64,000 nt of DNA, from the NCBI GenBank assembly GCA_016708875.1, contig JADJFA010000015.1, positions 62,001-126,000 on the forward strand. The letters run 5' to 3'. Source of the DNA: Lewinellaceae bacterium. GTDB lineage: Bacteria; Bacteroidota; Bacteroidia; Chitinophagales; Saprospiraceae. The position numbers were made by a program, and so were the translations under genes. The notes beneath the pieces are model-generated. The model did no database searches, was not told the DNA's origin, and saw nothing but the letters and a program-made list of their open reading frames with translations. Positions 29,601 to 38,919 of this stretch are shown here, piece by piece. Each line of letters opens with the position of its first letter. Within the stretch, counting starts at the first letter, position 1.

Positions 29601-29641
29601 GTTTTAAATTTTGCGGTTCTCTGGTTTTAAATTTTGCGGTT
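29601..29641. promoter_or_regulatory. Two 18-bp direct repeats upstream of the LytTR gene
   Basis: GTTTTAAATTTTGCGGTT occurs at 29601-29618 and again at 29624-29641, 23 bases apart, about two helical turns. LytTR proteins bind direct repeats, so an autoregulatory operator is possible. The same bases could also be a recent local duplication. Confidence 0.35.
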
Positions 29642-29648
29642 TAATATT

Positions 29649-30431
29649 TTATATGCCATCTACCATGCGTCCCAATCCACCGAGAATACTGCCTTCTTCT
29701 TTGCCACCTCCACTATAGGAGGCGAGTTTGGCAGCCAAACGGCTAACTGGGAGTGATTGAAGCCAGACTTTGCCAGGACCGCGCAGCACGGCGAAGAACA
29801 AGCCTTCGCCACCAAAGACCATGTTGCGGATACCTTTTACAAACTGTATATCGTAGTTTACATCTTTGGTAAAGGCAACGATGCAACCTGTGTCAACACG
29901 CAAAGTTTCTCCAGCTCGGAGCTCGCGCTCTAAAATAAAACCTCCTGCATGTACAAACGCAAAACCGTCGCCCTCAAGCTTTTGCATGATAAATCCTTCG
30001 CCACCAAAAAGGCCTGTGCCGAGTTTGCGTTGGAACTCGATGCCAATCTGCACTCCTTTTGCAGCACATAGAAATGCATCTTTTTGGCACACAACTTTTC
30101 CGCCAAGCGCTTGTAAATCAAGTGGAACAATCTTGCCAGCGTACGGAGCTGCAAAGGTGATGCGTTGTTTGTCTCCGCCGTGATTGGTATAAGTGGTCAT
30201 GAACAAGCTTTCGCCCGTGAGCACACGTTTGCCGGCGGTCATCAGTTTGCCAAAAAAGCCTTCTGTCCGGTCGCTTGCATCGCCAAAAACAGTGGCCATT
30301 TCGATCATGTTGTCCATGAACATGAAACTGCCCGCTTCTGCAATTACGGTTTCTTGCGGGTCGAGTTCTACTTCGAGACATTGCATCTCTTCACCATAGA
30401 TTTTGTAGTCAATTTCGTGATTTCTGCGCAT
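29649..30431 (-). CDS. AIM24 / TIGR00266 family protein
   Basis: This is a protein of the AIM24 family, made of repeated beta strands forming a trimeric tryptophan-RNA-binding-like (TRAP-like) fold. Recognisable blocks are MQCLEVELDPQETVIAEAGS, MFMDNMIEM, GGEGFIMQKLEGDG and MVFGGEGLFFAVLRGPGKV. The Gly-rich C-terminus is typical. Its bacterial function is not settled. ATG 30431 is chosen because the family starts at HEIDYKIYG; the longer frame to 30503 runs through the inverted repeat upstream. Confidence 0.85.
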   Translation of the reverse strand: MRRNHEIDYKIYGEEMQCLEVELDPQETVIAEAGSFMFMDNMIEMATVFGDASDRTEGFFGKLMTAGKRVLTGESLFMTTYTNHGGDKQRITFAAPYAGKIVPLDLQALGGKVVCQKDAFLCAAKGVQIGIEFQRKLGTGLFGGEGFIMQKLEGDGFAFVHAGGFILERELRAGETLRVDTGCIVAFTKDVNYDIQFVKGIRNMVFGGEGLFFAVLRGPGKVWLQSLPVSRLAAKLASYSGGGKEEGSILGGLGRMVDGI

Positions 30432-30441
30432 TGTTGTTTGA

Positions 30442-30506
30442 TGTTGCCACGAATTGCACGAGTTTTCACCAATGAACATTCCAATTCGTGTTAATTCGTG
30501 CAATTC
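30442..30506. repeat. Inverted repeat of the CACGAATTGCACGA type
   Basis: GCCACGAATTGCACGAGTT (30445) is mirrored by AATTCGTGCAATTCGTGGC near 30491-30509. It is related to 11438-11518. The rest of the gap to 30655 has no gene. Confidence 0.7.
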
Positions 30507-30655
30507 GTGGCTGATTGGTTATTAATTGAATCGCGGGCAAAAGTGTAGAAAGGCGGCACCTGAGGCTTTGTGTTCCCGACGAGTGGAGGGTTTTTGTCGC
30601 TGAAACGATCTATTTGCTAACAAAACGTAAATTTTGACCAATGACTCAATCTCCC

Positions 30656-31501
30656 TTAATCCCACTTGAAATATGCCCCTAAACTAATGCCCGGGCTTTT
30701 GGGCACAAATTGCGCCCAGCCCGCACCAGCAAAGGATGCTGTGAGTCCCCAAAAACGATTGGCTTCGAAAATACCTTTGCCTCCTATAGACCACCAACCC
30801 TGCTTGTCTACAAACAAATTTTTGATTCGGTTGTGAAGCGGCAATGCCACCTCGCCATTTTCCAATGAATATACCAGTTCAGAAAATCCAACCAGCCAGC
30901 ATTTCCATGCTTTTATCCCTACCTCGCCTCCAGCATTCACATAATGGCTAAAACCACCAGTGCGTAACCCATAGCCTCCGTAGGCGAACCAGTACACCCG
31001 GCCTAAACCCATGCCTGTACTAATAGTGGGTTGCACCGTCCAGGCATTGTAGCCTGCGCGAAGGCCTGTGGCATCGTCGTAAATGGTGCTTGGAAAATCG
31101 AGCCGGAGAGTGCCTGTTAGTCGCACTTTTCCCTCTAAAATTGCACGACGAATACCTAAGGAAGCATTTCCCAAACCGATGAGCGATCCTTCTAAGGTTT
31201 CGGGATTTGCGTAATTGTTGGGTATAAAATCTCCGTTTTTCAAAAACCGAATGGGCAACGAAGCCACTATCGTAGTGCGAGAATCAAGGCCGTATTCGCC
31301 GTACAGTTGAAATGCGTTTTCGTTTACTTCGCGGTCTGGCGGTATATTTTGGTCGTTTTTTGACTCAAAAATCGCACCATACGTTGGGATGGTTTGCCAT
31401 GCCGCTTGCACAAAAAAACCAGCCTTGCTGCGCGGCCAGGGGCTTTGCGCAGCAAGGCTGAAGGAAACGAATACCATTCCGAAAAGCAGTTGCTTTTTCA
31501 T
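30656..31501 (-). CDS. Predicted outer-membrane or periplasmic beta-rich protein, unknown function
   Basis: This is a 281-residue protein with a signal peptide (MKKQLLFGMVFVSFSLAAQ) and alternating hydrophobic/polar strands of transmembrane-barrel type (FQLYGEYGLDSRTTIVASLP; YWFAYGGYGLRTGGF; SLGAYFKWD as last strand with a terminal aromatic). No named family was recognised. ATG 31501 is used because three residues upstream are not part of the signal. It precedes no obvious partner; the OsmC gene is upstream on the same strand. Confidence 0.65.
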   Translation of the reverse strand: MKKQLLFGMVFVSFSLAAQSPWPRSKAGFFVQAAWQTIPTYGAIFESKNDQNIPPDREVNENAFQLYGEYGLDSRTTIVASLPIRFLKNGDFIPNNYANPETLEGSLIGLGNASLGIRRAILEGKVRLTGTLRLDFPSTIYDDATGLRAGYNAWTVQPTISTGMGLGRVYWFAYGGYGLRTGGFSHYVNAGGEVGIKAWKCWLVGFSELVYSLENGEVALPLHNRIKNLFVDKQGWWSIGGKGIFEANRFWGLTASFAGAGWAQFVPKSPGISLGAYFKWD

Positions 31502-31567
31502 AACAACCAATTATAAGGGTTAAAAGTATCAAGTTAAATGAAAGGGTTCCAGTATGTCTTGCCATTT

Positions 31568-32065
31568 TTAACTTGGATACTCTAGCTTGGAACCACTTGT
31601 AACTTTTACTAAAAACTTGAAACTCAAACAAGTTTCGCCCAACTCAATTGGAACTGCTGAAAGCGCTTTGCTAACCGGGCATCCAGCTTTTGCTGCATTT
31701 GCCAGCTCCTGAAATTTTTCTGCGCTAATGCCCGGCACTTCTGCTTCGAGTTGGAGGGTGATTTTCTCAAAACCCCAGCCGCTGTCCCCTTTTTCCATAT
31801 CGATGGTCGCGGAGCATCGGAGTTCTGTTGGCGGGAAACCCGCGCCAGAAAGTTGGAAACTTAAGGCCATGATATAACAACCGGCATGAGCAGCCGCGAT
31901 GAGTTCTTCCGGATTGGTGCCAGCCTTGCCGTCTTCGTTTTGAAAACGTTTGGCCGAAGAATAAGGAGTGCCGTCAAGCACACCTGATGGGCCATTGAGT
32001 GAGCCGGAGCCATCGGCTCCGGAGCCGTTCCATACGGCTGATGCTGTGCGTTTGAAATGAGCCAT
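31568..32065 (-). CDS. OsmC/Ohr family hydroperoxide reductase
   Basis: This is a thiol peroxidase of the OsmC type that reduces organic hydroperoxides. The two catalytic cysteines are visible, HAGCYIMAL and AGCPVSKAL, and the family N-terminus SSAKRFQNEDGKAGTNPEELIAAA is intact. It has 165 residues, including a final extension KVTSGSKLEYPS. It lies between the hypothetical barrel gene and a repeat hairpin. No OhrR-type regulator is adjacent. Confidence 0.88.
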   Translation of the reverse strand: MAHFKRTASAVWNGSGADGSGSLNGPSGVLDGTPYSSAKRFQNEDGKAGTNPEELIAAAHAGCYIMALSFQLSGAGFPPTELRCSATIDMEKGDSGWGFEKITLQLEAEVPGISAEKFQELANAAKAGCPVSKALSAVPIELGETCLSFKFLVKVTSGSKLEYPS

Positions 32066-32171
32066 GTTGTGGTGATTGGTTAAGTAGTGATTGGTTTATT
32101 GGTGATTGGTTTATTGGTGATTTGTAGACTAGTCCCACCAGTCACCAATCACCAATAAACCAATCACCAAT
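32066..32171. repeat. Inverted pair of ATTGGTGATTGG-type repeats
   Basis: GTGATTGGTTTATTGGTGATT units (32070-32122) face ACCAATCACCAATAAACC units (32137-32172). This is the same family as those at 351, 3742, 42235 and 45687. It separates OsmC from the DUF2723 gene. Confidence 0.8.
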
Positions 32172-35100
32172 TTAGTTTGGCATGCCCTCAGGTACTACTC
32201 CTTTGGCAGGCATTTTGGGCATATACGCTTGGAACTTGGTTTCAAGTTCTTGATAAAGGGCGTTATCGTCCAAATTGGCTGTCATTTTCAATAGATTTTG
32301 AACCGTTGAACTGGTATAATCTATGTCTTGCTTGTAGCCTTTTTTGAATTCAGGATCAAGCGAGTCGTAAAAGCGGAACTGCTGCTCCATTTGATCTGCT
32401 ATCTCACGAATTTTAGCCGCCGCCTTTACTTTTTCGCCAGAGAGCACATAAATGTCGGTCATAAAGGCTGTGAACTGGTCGTAAGGAAAGTTCATTCGCG
32501 GAAACACCTCAAAGTATTTGTCTACAAGGGCGGTGGCCTTATCCTTTTTGCCTTCTACTACCAACTGCCGTGCAAGGCGAATGATGCTGACGCGCATGGT
32601 CTGGAGACTTGGCATATAAGAACGATCCACGAAAGACCTTTCCTTGTCAAAGTTGCCCCATTTCCACTTTTCCATAATATTCTGGTACATCTGATCGCTG
32701 TATACTCCGCCAGCGCCAATGATGCCATAAGCATCCATCGAACTCTTGACCTTTTTAGGTACGATTTGCAGACCAAGGCCCTCTATTTGCAGGTAATCTT
32801 CAAAGCCAAGCAGTTTGTCTTCCCGGCAAGTTACAGCCCAATAAATGGGGCGTTTGCCGATGTTGGAGGCTACTATATCCAGCATGGCCAACTCATCCTT
32901 GATGATGTACTTTTTGTCTTTGCCAAGGTCAATGTGCAAGGTATCTACCAGTATGGAGTCATTGGGCGACACCAACTTGTTGTCAATAAACCATTGTTTG
33001 TTGACAGGGATAAACATTTTGCGCGTAGGCAAATAGGAGTCAAATGCGCGACCTCCTCCGGATTCTTGCTTGTGTTCCTCCGAGATGAATTTAAGCACTT
33101 GCCGGATATCCTGTTCCTGTTCGCCGCGTGGGGCATAGAATGGTGTTTGAACCCGCTTAAAACCGCGTAGTTGCTCGCGGGGAATGCTCATTTCAACAGC
33201 AGGAGAATCATTTACTGCCCTACGGAGTTGATCAATGTACCAGTCCACCGCGATAAGTGAGAGATTAACTACCCGTACATCAGTGCGAATGCCTTCAACT
33301 TCCTGGCAATACCAGAGTGGATAGGTATCGTTGTCGCCATAAGTGAAGATAATGGCGTTCGGCGCACAAGAATTGAGGAAATTGCTGGCGTAGTCGCGGC
33401 TGGCAAAGTGGTGAGCCCGGCTGTGGTCGTCCCAGTTTTGGGTGACCATAAGCAGCGGAGCGGAGAGTGACAACGCAATCGCCAATGGGGCTGCCGCTCC
33501 CTTGAGGCTTTTTTGCAGCATATCCCACAAAGCCACTACGCTCAAGCCGATCCAAATACAAAAGGTGAAAAACGAACCCGCCAGCACATAGTCACGCTCA
33601 CGCGGTTCGTTGGGCGGCTGATTGGAATACACTATGATGCCTATGCCAGTGATGATAAACATGGCCATGATGGCCGCAAAATCGCGCGGACGCTTCCGGT
33701 AATGGAAGAACATCCCCAAGAGCCCGAGCAAGAAGGGAATCATGTAATATTTGTTCCGTCCCTGGTTGTTTTTTTGGAAATCTGGCAAAGCCTCCTGATT
33801 TCCGAGGCGTCCGGAGTCAATCGCGTTAATGCCCGTGATCCAGTTGCCCGCTGTTGGGTCCCAGGCATAATATCCCTGCTCACCGTTTTGGCGACCAGAG
33901 AAATTCCACATGAAATAGCGCCAATACATCCAACCCAATTGGTATTTCCAGAAAAACTCGATGTTGTCACCGAAGGTCGGCGTTCCATTAGGCTTGTCAA
34001 TCCAACGACGGTAAAGTGCTGGGCGACCTTGCGAGTAATCACCCATCCGTGGAAACAAGGCCTGGTCCTTGGGGGAATATTCATAATCCACTTTTTCGTC
34101 TACAATGGCATAGCGGTCGCCCATGCGTCCGTAACGCTCTTCCGAATTTATGCCTGTAGGCTGAGCATCAAAGTGCGGGCCGCGGACAAGGGGGCGTTCG
34201 CCATACTGCTCACGGTTGAGGTAGGGGAGCAGGCGCATCGGGTCTGAGGGATTGTTCATATTGATGGGCGTATTTGCGTTGGCACGGACGATAACCGTAC
34301 CATAAGCAAAATACGCTACCACTACCACGCCAAAGGCAACCACAATACGCTGCAAAAGACCATTGTTTGTACGATGTGCATGCCGAAGGCCAAACCAGAT
34401 AGCACCACCAAATAGCAACAGCACTGGGATGATGCCTGAATAGAATGGGGCACTAAAGCCGTTCACCATTGCTTTGTCAAAAAACGCCCAAAGTGTGGGA
34501 ATGCCCGCGATGATAATTTTTTGGATAGCAATGATGAACACACCGCCAACTGTAGCGGCTATTAATGTGCCCACCACTGTCGGATTTTTTGATTTTTTGA
34601 AATAGTAGAACATTGCCAAGGCCGGGAAGGTCAGAAGGCTCAGCAAGTGAACGCCCATGGAAAGCGCTACGGAGTAAAATGCGAAGACCAGCCAACGGTC
34701 AGCGTCCGCCTTGTCAGGCAGGTTGTACCATTTAAGCGTGGCCCACAGCGTCATGGCTGTAAAAAAGGTGGACATCGCATACACCTCACCTTCTACTGCG
34801 GAAAACCAGATGGATGAGGTAAATGCGGTGCAAAGCCCTGCAACTACACCGGCGCCAACCGATGCAATGGCTTGACCACCAACCGGTTCGGCATCGCGCC
34901 CCACCAGAATCAAGCGTGCGAGTATGCTTGTGCTCCAACAGACAAACAGCCCAGTAAAGGCTGTACAAACGGCAGAGAGCAGGTTGACGGAATAAGCGAT
35001 GTTAGCCGGGTCGCTTGAAAGCATACTACCCACCCAGGCGAATAAACGGCCTACCAACAGGAATATAGGTGCGCCTGGAGGGTGAACCACTTGAAGTTTG

Positions 35101-35234
35101 TAAGCGCCTGCGATGAATTCGCCGCAGTCCCAAAGGCTGCCGGTTGGTTCTGCTGCTAGGCCAAGTACGACTACTGCAATGCCAAAAGTGATCCAGCCTG
35201 CGAGGTTGTTGAGCGTTTTGAAGGAAAAATTCAT
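32172..35234 (-). CDS. DUF2723 membrane protein (TMEM260-like, protein O-mannosyltransferase related)
   Basis: This is a 1020-residue polytopic membrane protein with the DUF2723 (PF11028) signature near the N-terminus: WDCGEFIAGAYKLQVVHPPGAP. About a dozen membrane segments are followed by a soluble C-terminal half (IIFTYGDNDTYPLWYCQE). Relatives are predicted GT-C type glycosyltransferases; TMEM260 is an O-mannosyltransferase. In Bacteroidota the gene is common but its substrate is unproven. ATG 35234 (MNFSFKTLNN) is chosen over ATG 35294, which lies inside a palindrome in the leader downstream of the promoter at 35335. Confidence 0.85.
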   Translation of the reverse strand: MNFSFKTLNNLAGWITFGIAVVVLGLAAEPTGSLWDCGEFIAGAYKLQVVHPPGAPIFLLVGRLFAWVGSMLSSDPANIAYSVNLLSAVCTAFTGLFVCWSTSILARLILVGRDAEPVGGQAIASVGAGVVAGLCTAFTSSIWFSAVEGEVYAMSTFFTAMTLWATLKWYNLPDKADADRWLVFAFYSVALSMGVHLLSLLTFPALAMFYYFKKSKNPTVVGTLIAATVGGVFIIAIQKIIIAGIPTLWAFFDKAMVNGFSAPFYSGIIPVLLLFGGAIWFGLRHAHRTNNGLLQRIVVAFGVVVVAYFAYGTVIVRANANTPINMNNPSDPMRLLPYLNREQYGERPLVRGPHFDAQPTGINSEERYGRMGDRYAIVDEKVDYEYSPKDQALFPRMGDYSQGRPALYRRWIDKPNGTPTFGDNIEFFWKYQLGWMYWRYFMWNFSGRQNGEQGYYAWDPTAGNWITGINAIDSGRLGNQEALPDFQKNNQGRNKYYMIPFLLGLLGMFFHYRKRPRDFAAIMAMFIITGIGIIVYSNQPPNEPRERDYVLAGSFFTFCIWIGLSVVALWDMLQKSLKGAAAPLAIALSLSAPLLMVTQNWDDHSRAHHFASRDYASNFLNSCAPNAIIFTYGDNDTYPLWYCQEVEGIRTDVRVVNLSLIAVDWYIDQLRRAVNDSPAVEMSIPREQLRGFKRVQTPFYAPRGEQEQDIRQVLKFISEEHKQESGGGRAFDSYLPTRKMFIPVNKQWFIDNKLVSPNDSILVDTLHIDLGKDKKYIIKDELAMLDIVASNIGKRPIYWAVTCREDKLLGFEDYLQIEGLGLQIVPKKVKSSMDAYGIIGAGGVYSDQMYQNIMEKWKWGNFDKERSFVDRSYMPSLQTMRVSIIRLARQLVVEGKKDKATALVDKYFEVFPRMNFPYDQFTAFMTDIYVLSGEKVKAAAKIREIADQMEQQFRFYDSLDPEFKKGYKQDIDYTSSTVQNLLKMTANLDDNALYQELETKFQAYMPKMPAKGVVPEGMPN

Positions 35235-35270
35235 GTTTTCGTTGTGTGTGAAAGCAAAGCCGTTCGGCGA

Positions 35271-35303
35271 ATCCGTCCTATGGCTTGAAGCCATAGGACG
35301 GAT
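35271..35303. repeat. Perfect 33-bp palindrome in the DUF2723 leader
   Basis: ATCCGTCCTATGGCTT arms around a central G. It lies between the -7 box at 35335 and ATG 35234, so it would fold as a hairpin in the mRNA leader. It is related to 26201 and 41073. Confidence 0.85.
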
Positions 35304-35334
35304 AAGAATCGGCTGGTGGGTTCCAAAGACCGCG

Positions 35335-35342
35335 CAAAACTA
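35335..35342 (-). promoter_or_regulatory. -7 box (TAGTTTTG) for the DUF2723 gene
   Basis: A perfect TAnnTTTG match on the minus strand, about 100 bases upstream of ATG 35234. The remaining gap to 35471 shows no gene. Confidence 0.5.
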
Positions 35343-35471
35343 TAAAAGTCCGCTCAAGTGGGCTTGGCTTTTGAAAAACAAATAGCAATTGGATGATAAC
35401 AAGCCTTGTCAATTACTTCAAAATCCAACAAAAAGTCTGCGTAAGGGTTCCAACCGATGCTTTGAAATACT

Positions 35472-38400
35472 TTAGCGAACAATAACAAGCTTGCCAAATA
35501 AAATCCCTTGAGCCGCTGTTGCCCGAACAGAGTATACCCCGGCACTAAGACCAATTGGATTTACCAGGATTGAATTGGACAATTCCTTCGCTTTTTGAAA
35601 CCAGCAAACCTGCCCTTCCATGTTCATGATCGCAATCTCCCCTGCTCCCGAAAGCATGCCGTCGGTTTTAAGCGTAAATTGTTGGCTGCTGGGGTTTGGA
35701 GAAATGGACAATTTTGGTTTGAGGACTGATATGATGGGCGGTTCATCTGCGGAAACTATTGTAGTGTTTAATAGGGTAAGTACGGTATTGGTTATGATTG
35801 GCTCATTGAAATCGAAGTATATGGCTGCCTTGTTTTTGATCTCGTAAGCAGCATTAAATACCTTGTTCCGTTGGATGGAGAAAGAGACAAACCCGTGACT
35901 CTCCGGCTCATTAGCATTGCTATCCGGCAAGGCAATCTGGTCAAAAATTATTTCTAAAAGGCCGCCAGGCAATAACCTGAACGTAGAAACAGGATGGCTG
36001 GAGGCAACCAATCGCAGCGTACTGGCATTCAATGCCGTATCCAAATGATCCGTGATTCGCACCCGATCTGCTTGAAAAGTGCCTGTGTTTTGAAATTGAA
36101 TGGTGTACAGCAGTTCCTTCCCTGAAGCAATTTCACCCGGTGTAAGTCCTTTCCCTGGTTCAACCTGCTTTAAGTTGGGATCGAAAGAACCCACCACTGT
36201 ATCGCACAATGTGAAATGGTTGTTGGTCAGTAGAGAATCAGCTGAAACAGGGACTATATGGCCGCGCATTTTGAGCAGACTCCCAAGTGGAACAGTTGAA
36301 TCCAATTTGCCATTGATTACGATATTATGATGTTCAAAAAGCGCTAATTGAGTAAAGTCCCAAACCAGGCTGTCATTCCCAAAAATGCTTGTTGGGGCAG
36401 GATCTGCGCTGATAAATTGGTAATTCGGATCAATTTTGAGCGATACCTTCCCGTCTGCGGGAATGGTACCTACGTTGGAATAAAAAAGATAGGTACTGAG
36501 ATTAAATCCCGGCCTTGGTCTACCGACATATTGACCACCAATCGCAACGTCTGTAATGTTGGGCTTAAAATGTACTCCAAAATTGCGCCCATCTCCGCTT
36601 GCGCTTACGATATACTCTGGCGGATTGATGTTTTCGATATAATTGGAAGGGACGTTTACCCTCAATGTATCCATAGCGCCTGGCAGGCTTCCAATGGCAA
36701 ACTGACCATCGGGTTTGGTGTACACAAACCAGAATGGATACCAGGCTCCAGGTTCCTTGATGTGAACCTGAATCTGAGGCAATACCGCTTCTACAGGTTC
36801 GTGGAGGCCATTGTTGTTTTCGTCATTAAATACGAGTCCTCTGGAAAGCGAACCATAGTTCTGTGGCAGCCCCGTTTTTCTGACCCCGCCACCAAAACCA
36901 CCCTCATAAAAATTAGAATCCACAGCATGGACTCTTTGGTAGATGTTTCGCTCTAAGGGTAGCCATGTTTTACAGGAATCCAGCGAGGCAAAAAAGCCAA
37001 TGGATGGCTGATGGAAGTAATATCGGTCCTCCTTGTGCCAGACATTCCCGGTATAGGTATCGTATGAAAGGTCAAACAACTCCATTCCGTGCAATCCATC
37101 GCTCGAATATTGCCAGTTCACCCCATCGTGAGTGCTGTATAATACTTGCAATCCAAAGCTATCCATCCCTAAAAAAAATAGCCTGTCATCTGCTGCGTAC
37201 AATTGGAATGAATATAAAACATTGGGTCTTGGTTCATCCTGCCAGCTCAAACCAAAATCACCGCTTGAAACAAGGTTGTTGCCCCAGGTTAATCCATAGT
37301 ACTTGCCGTTAAAGGGCACAATGCTGCTAGGTACGTCAGCCATCTGCCAGGTTTGCCCAAGATCAGCAGATCGCATCCCTGAAGGCCCAGCGTTTTCCGC
37401 TTGTACGATAAGTACATCCCCGAGCCAGTTGAGCTTAGATATGGAGCCAGATCCCCCCAGTGGATCAAGAGGGAGAAGCGTGTCCCACGACAAACCTTGA
37501 TCTTTACTGAGGTAAACGTGGTCATAATAATTTTCGTGGCAGGCAATTTTACCAGATTGGCTTATGGCTACTTGTTGGTAGCTGTTGCCTGGGAGTGGCA
37601 ACAAGGCTTTGTCTACCCATTTTTCTTGAGCAAGATCATAGGCAAACACCCCGTTTCCACAGGCGGCCCACAGGTTTCCATCGCCTGAATCAAGATAATA
37701 AACAGCGGCCGAGTTCAAGTTTTCGTTGGCTGCAACGAGTTGATGGGTCGTTTCATCGAGGCGAAATACACCTTGATTATAGGTGCTACCAAGCAATTTG
37801 CCGTCTGCGGATGCAAGATCAAAAACATCTAGCGGATTGACCAATTGCACGGATTGCCAGGTGCTGCCAAAATCATCCGTATAAATTATGCTTGGATATC
37901 CGCTCTTGTAAACTCGGTTTCCAATTTTAACAAAATCATCCACACTGTTGTGGTGTTGGATCTTTGTTTCGGTCCAGGTCGCACCACTGTCTTTGGATGC
38001 CCAGATATTTTCTTCGGTGGCAAAAAACAACAGGGAGTCGGAGACATACATGCTAAAGGGATAATCACCGGCGTCAAAAACGGGCGACACTAATTCCCAA
38101 TCTATTCCATTAACTGACAAGCGCCAGAATTTTGAATACCATTCTGCGTAAAGGCGGTCTTCAAAAGCCCAAAGATCGTAACAATACGAGCCGGGAGGAG
38201 CCAAGGTGTCCCAGGTCAGTCCATCGTCTTGTGTTTTGAAAATTTTACTTGCATAGCCATCCGGGACATAAACCCCATGCGAACAAACAGCAATGCTCGT
38301 AAACCCATTATAAGTAGTTGGAGGCATTGTTCCTTCAATCCAGGTACTCCCGTGGTCATAACTAACCACAAAATGTGGATCATGTGGTCCATAGTTATAA

Positions 38401-38660
38401 CCGTACCCCTGTCCGGCGGCCATTTTGGTTGGAGAAGTGGCAATCGGCCACAAGTTGCCAAAGGGCAGTTGCTCCCAGGAGAGTCCATCGCTGGTTCGAA
38501 ACAGGTTGTATTCATCTGCCACAAAAGCATACAGGCTATCATCGTAAATATGCCATGCTGCGGCGCCTTCCGGCCCGTTGGTATGTTCCCAGTTAATTTG
38601 AGCAGGAAGATGGTGACTGATCGTGACAAAAATTAGGAAGGCGAGGGCAACGTGTTTCAT
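35472..38660 (-). CDS. Secreted beta-propeller (BNR-like) protein with T9SS sorting signal
   Basis: This is a 1062-residue secreted protein. A signal peptide ends HHLPAQ. A long N-terminal region has many BNR/sortilin-like blades (SYDHGSTWIEG; TQDDGLTWDT; SKDSGATWTET; SKDQGLSWDT). Next comes an SdrD-B/Cna-like segment (FNDENNNGLHEPVEAVLPQI) and a conserved-repeat domain (GKELLYTIQFQNTGTFQADR). It ends in a T9SS type A sorting domain (LSISPNPSSQQFTLKT). It is likely cell-surface attached or released. The substrate or binding partner is unknown. It stands alone; a weak TACCTTTA box sits at 38687-38694. Confidence 0.85.
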   Translation of the reverse strand: MKHVALAFLIFVTISHHLPAQINWEHTNGPEGAAAWHIYDDSLYAFVADEYNLFRTSDGLSWEQLPFGNLWPIATSPTKMAAGQGYGYNYGPHDPHFVVSYDHGSTWIEGTMPPTTYNGFTSIAVCSHGVYVPDGYASKIFKTQDDGLTWDTLAPPGSYCYDLWAFEDRLYAEWYSKFWRLSVNGIDWELVSPVFDAGDYPFSMYVSDSLLFFATEENIWASKDSGATWTETKIQHHNSVDDFVKIGNRVYKSGYPSIIYTDDFGSTWQSVQLVNPLDVFDLASADGKLLGSTYNQGVFRLDETTHQLVAANENLNSAAVYYLDSGDGNLWAACGNGVFAYDLAQEKWVDKALLPLPGNSYQQVAISQSGKIACHENYYDHVYLSKDQGLSWDTLLPLDPLGGSGSISKLNWLGDVLIVQAENAGPSGMRSADLGQTWQMADVPSSIVPFNGKYYGLTWGNNLVSSGDFGLSWQDEPRPNVLYSFQLYAADDRLFFLGMDSFGLQVLYSTHDGVNWQYSSDGLHGMELFDLSYDTYTGNVWHKEDRYYFHQPSIGFFASLDSCKTWLPLERNIYQRVHAVDSNFYEGGFGGGVRKTGLPQNYGSLSRGLVFNDENNNGLHEPVEAVLPQIQVHIKEPGAWYPFWFVYTKPDGQFAIGSLPGAMDTLRVNVPSNYIENINPPEYIVSASGDGRNFGVHFKPNITDVAIGGQYVGRPRPGFNLSTYLFYSNVGTIPADGKVSLKIDPNYQFISADPAPTSIFGNDSLVWDFTQLALFEHHNIVINGKLDSTVPLGSLLKMRGHIVPVSADSLLTNNHFTLCDTVVGSFDPNLKQVEPGKGLTPGEIASGKELLYTIQFQNTGTFQADRVRITDHLDTALNASTLRLVASSHPVSTFRLLPGGLLEIIFDQIALPDSNANEPESHGFVSFSIQRNKVFNAAYEIKNKAAIYFDFNEPIITNTVLTLLNTTIVSADEPPIISVLKPKLSISPNPSSQQFTLKTDGMLSGAGEIAIMNMEGQVCWFQKAKELSNSILVNPIGLSAGVYSVRATAAQGILFGKLVIVR

Positions 38661-38785
38661 AAGCAGGCAACTTTAGGTGTTTTATTTAAAGGTATAATCA
38701 CACCAAGATACACTACCTGCAAAAAACGCGTTGAGCGTTTTAAATATCTGTCAAAAAAGGCACTAGTGCAAGGATGGTTCAACAT

Positions 38786-38919
38786 GCCACAAAAACAAAA
38801 CCCTCTTCATCTGCGAACAGATGAAGAGGGTTTTTCAATGCAATTAAGGCTATTGGCCTCAAATATGCGCCTCAATTTTGTCTTGCAAGAATTTTTTGGT
38901 CTGTGCGCCCACTACTTTG
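38786..38919 (-). repeat. Duplicated trxA 3' end plus terminator (copy)
   Basis: These bases copy 40548-40684: the last 18-19 trxA codons (KVVGAQTKKFLQDKIEAHI, stop at 38859-38861), then the trailing region and hairpin. The offset is 1765 bases, with one mismatch in the last 53 coding bases and more in the hairpin. The stop codon of the 38912 gene lies inside it. Confidence 0.9.
38799..38832. terminator. Strong bidirectional hairpin terminator
   Basis: AACCCTCTTCATCTG and CAGATGAAGAGGGTT form a 15-bp stem with a CGAA loop; T runs lie on both sides. It ends the 38912 gene. The trxA copy is at 40563-40601. Confidence 0.85.
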
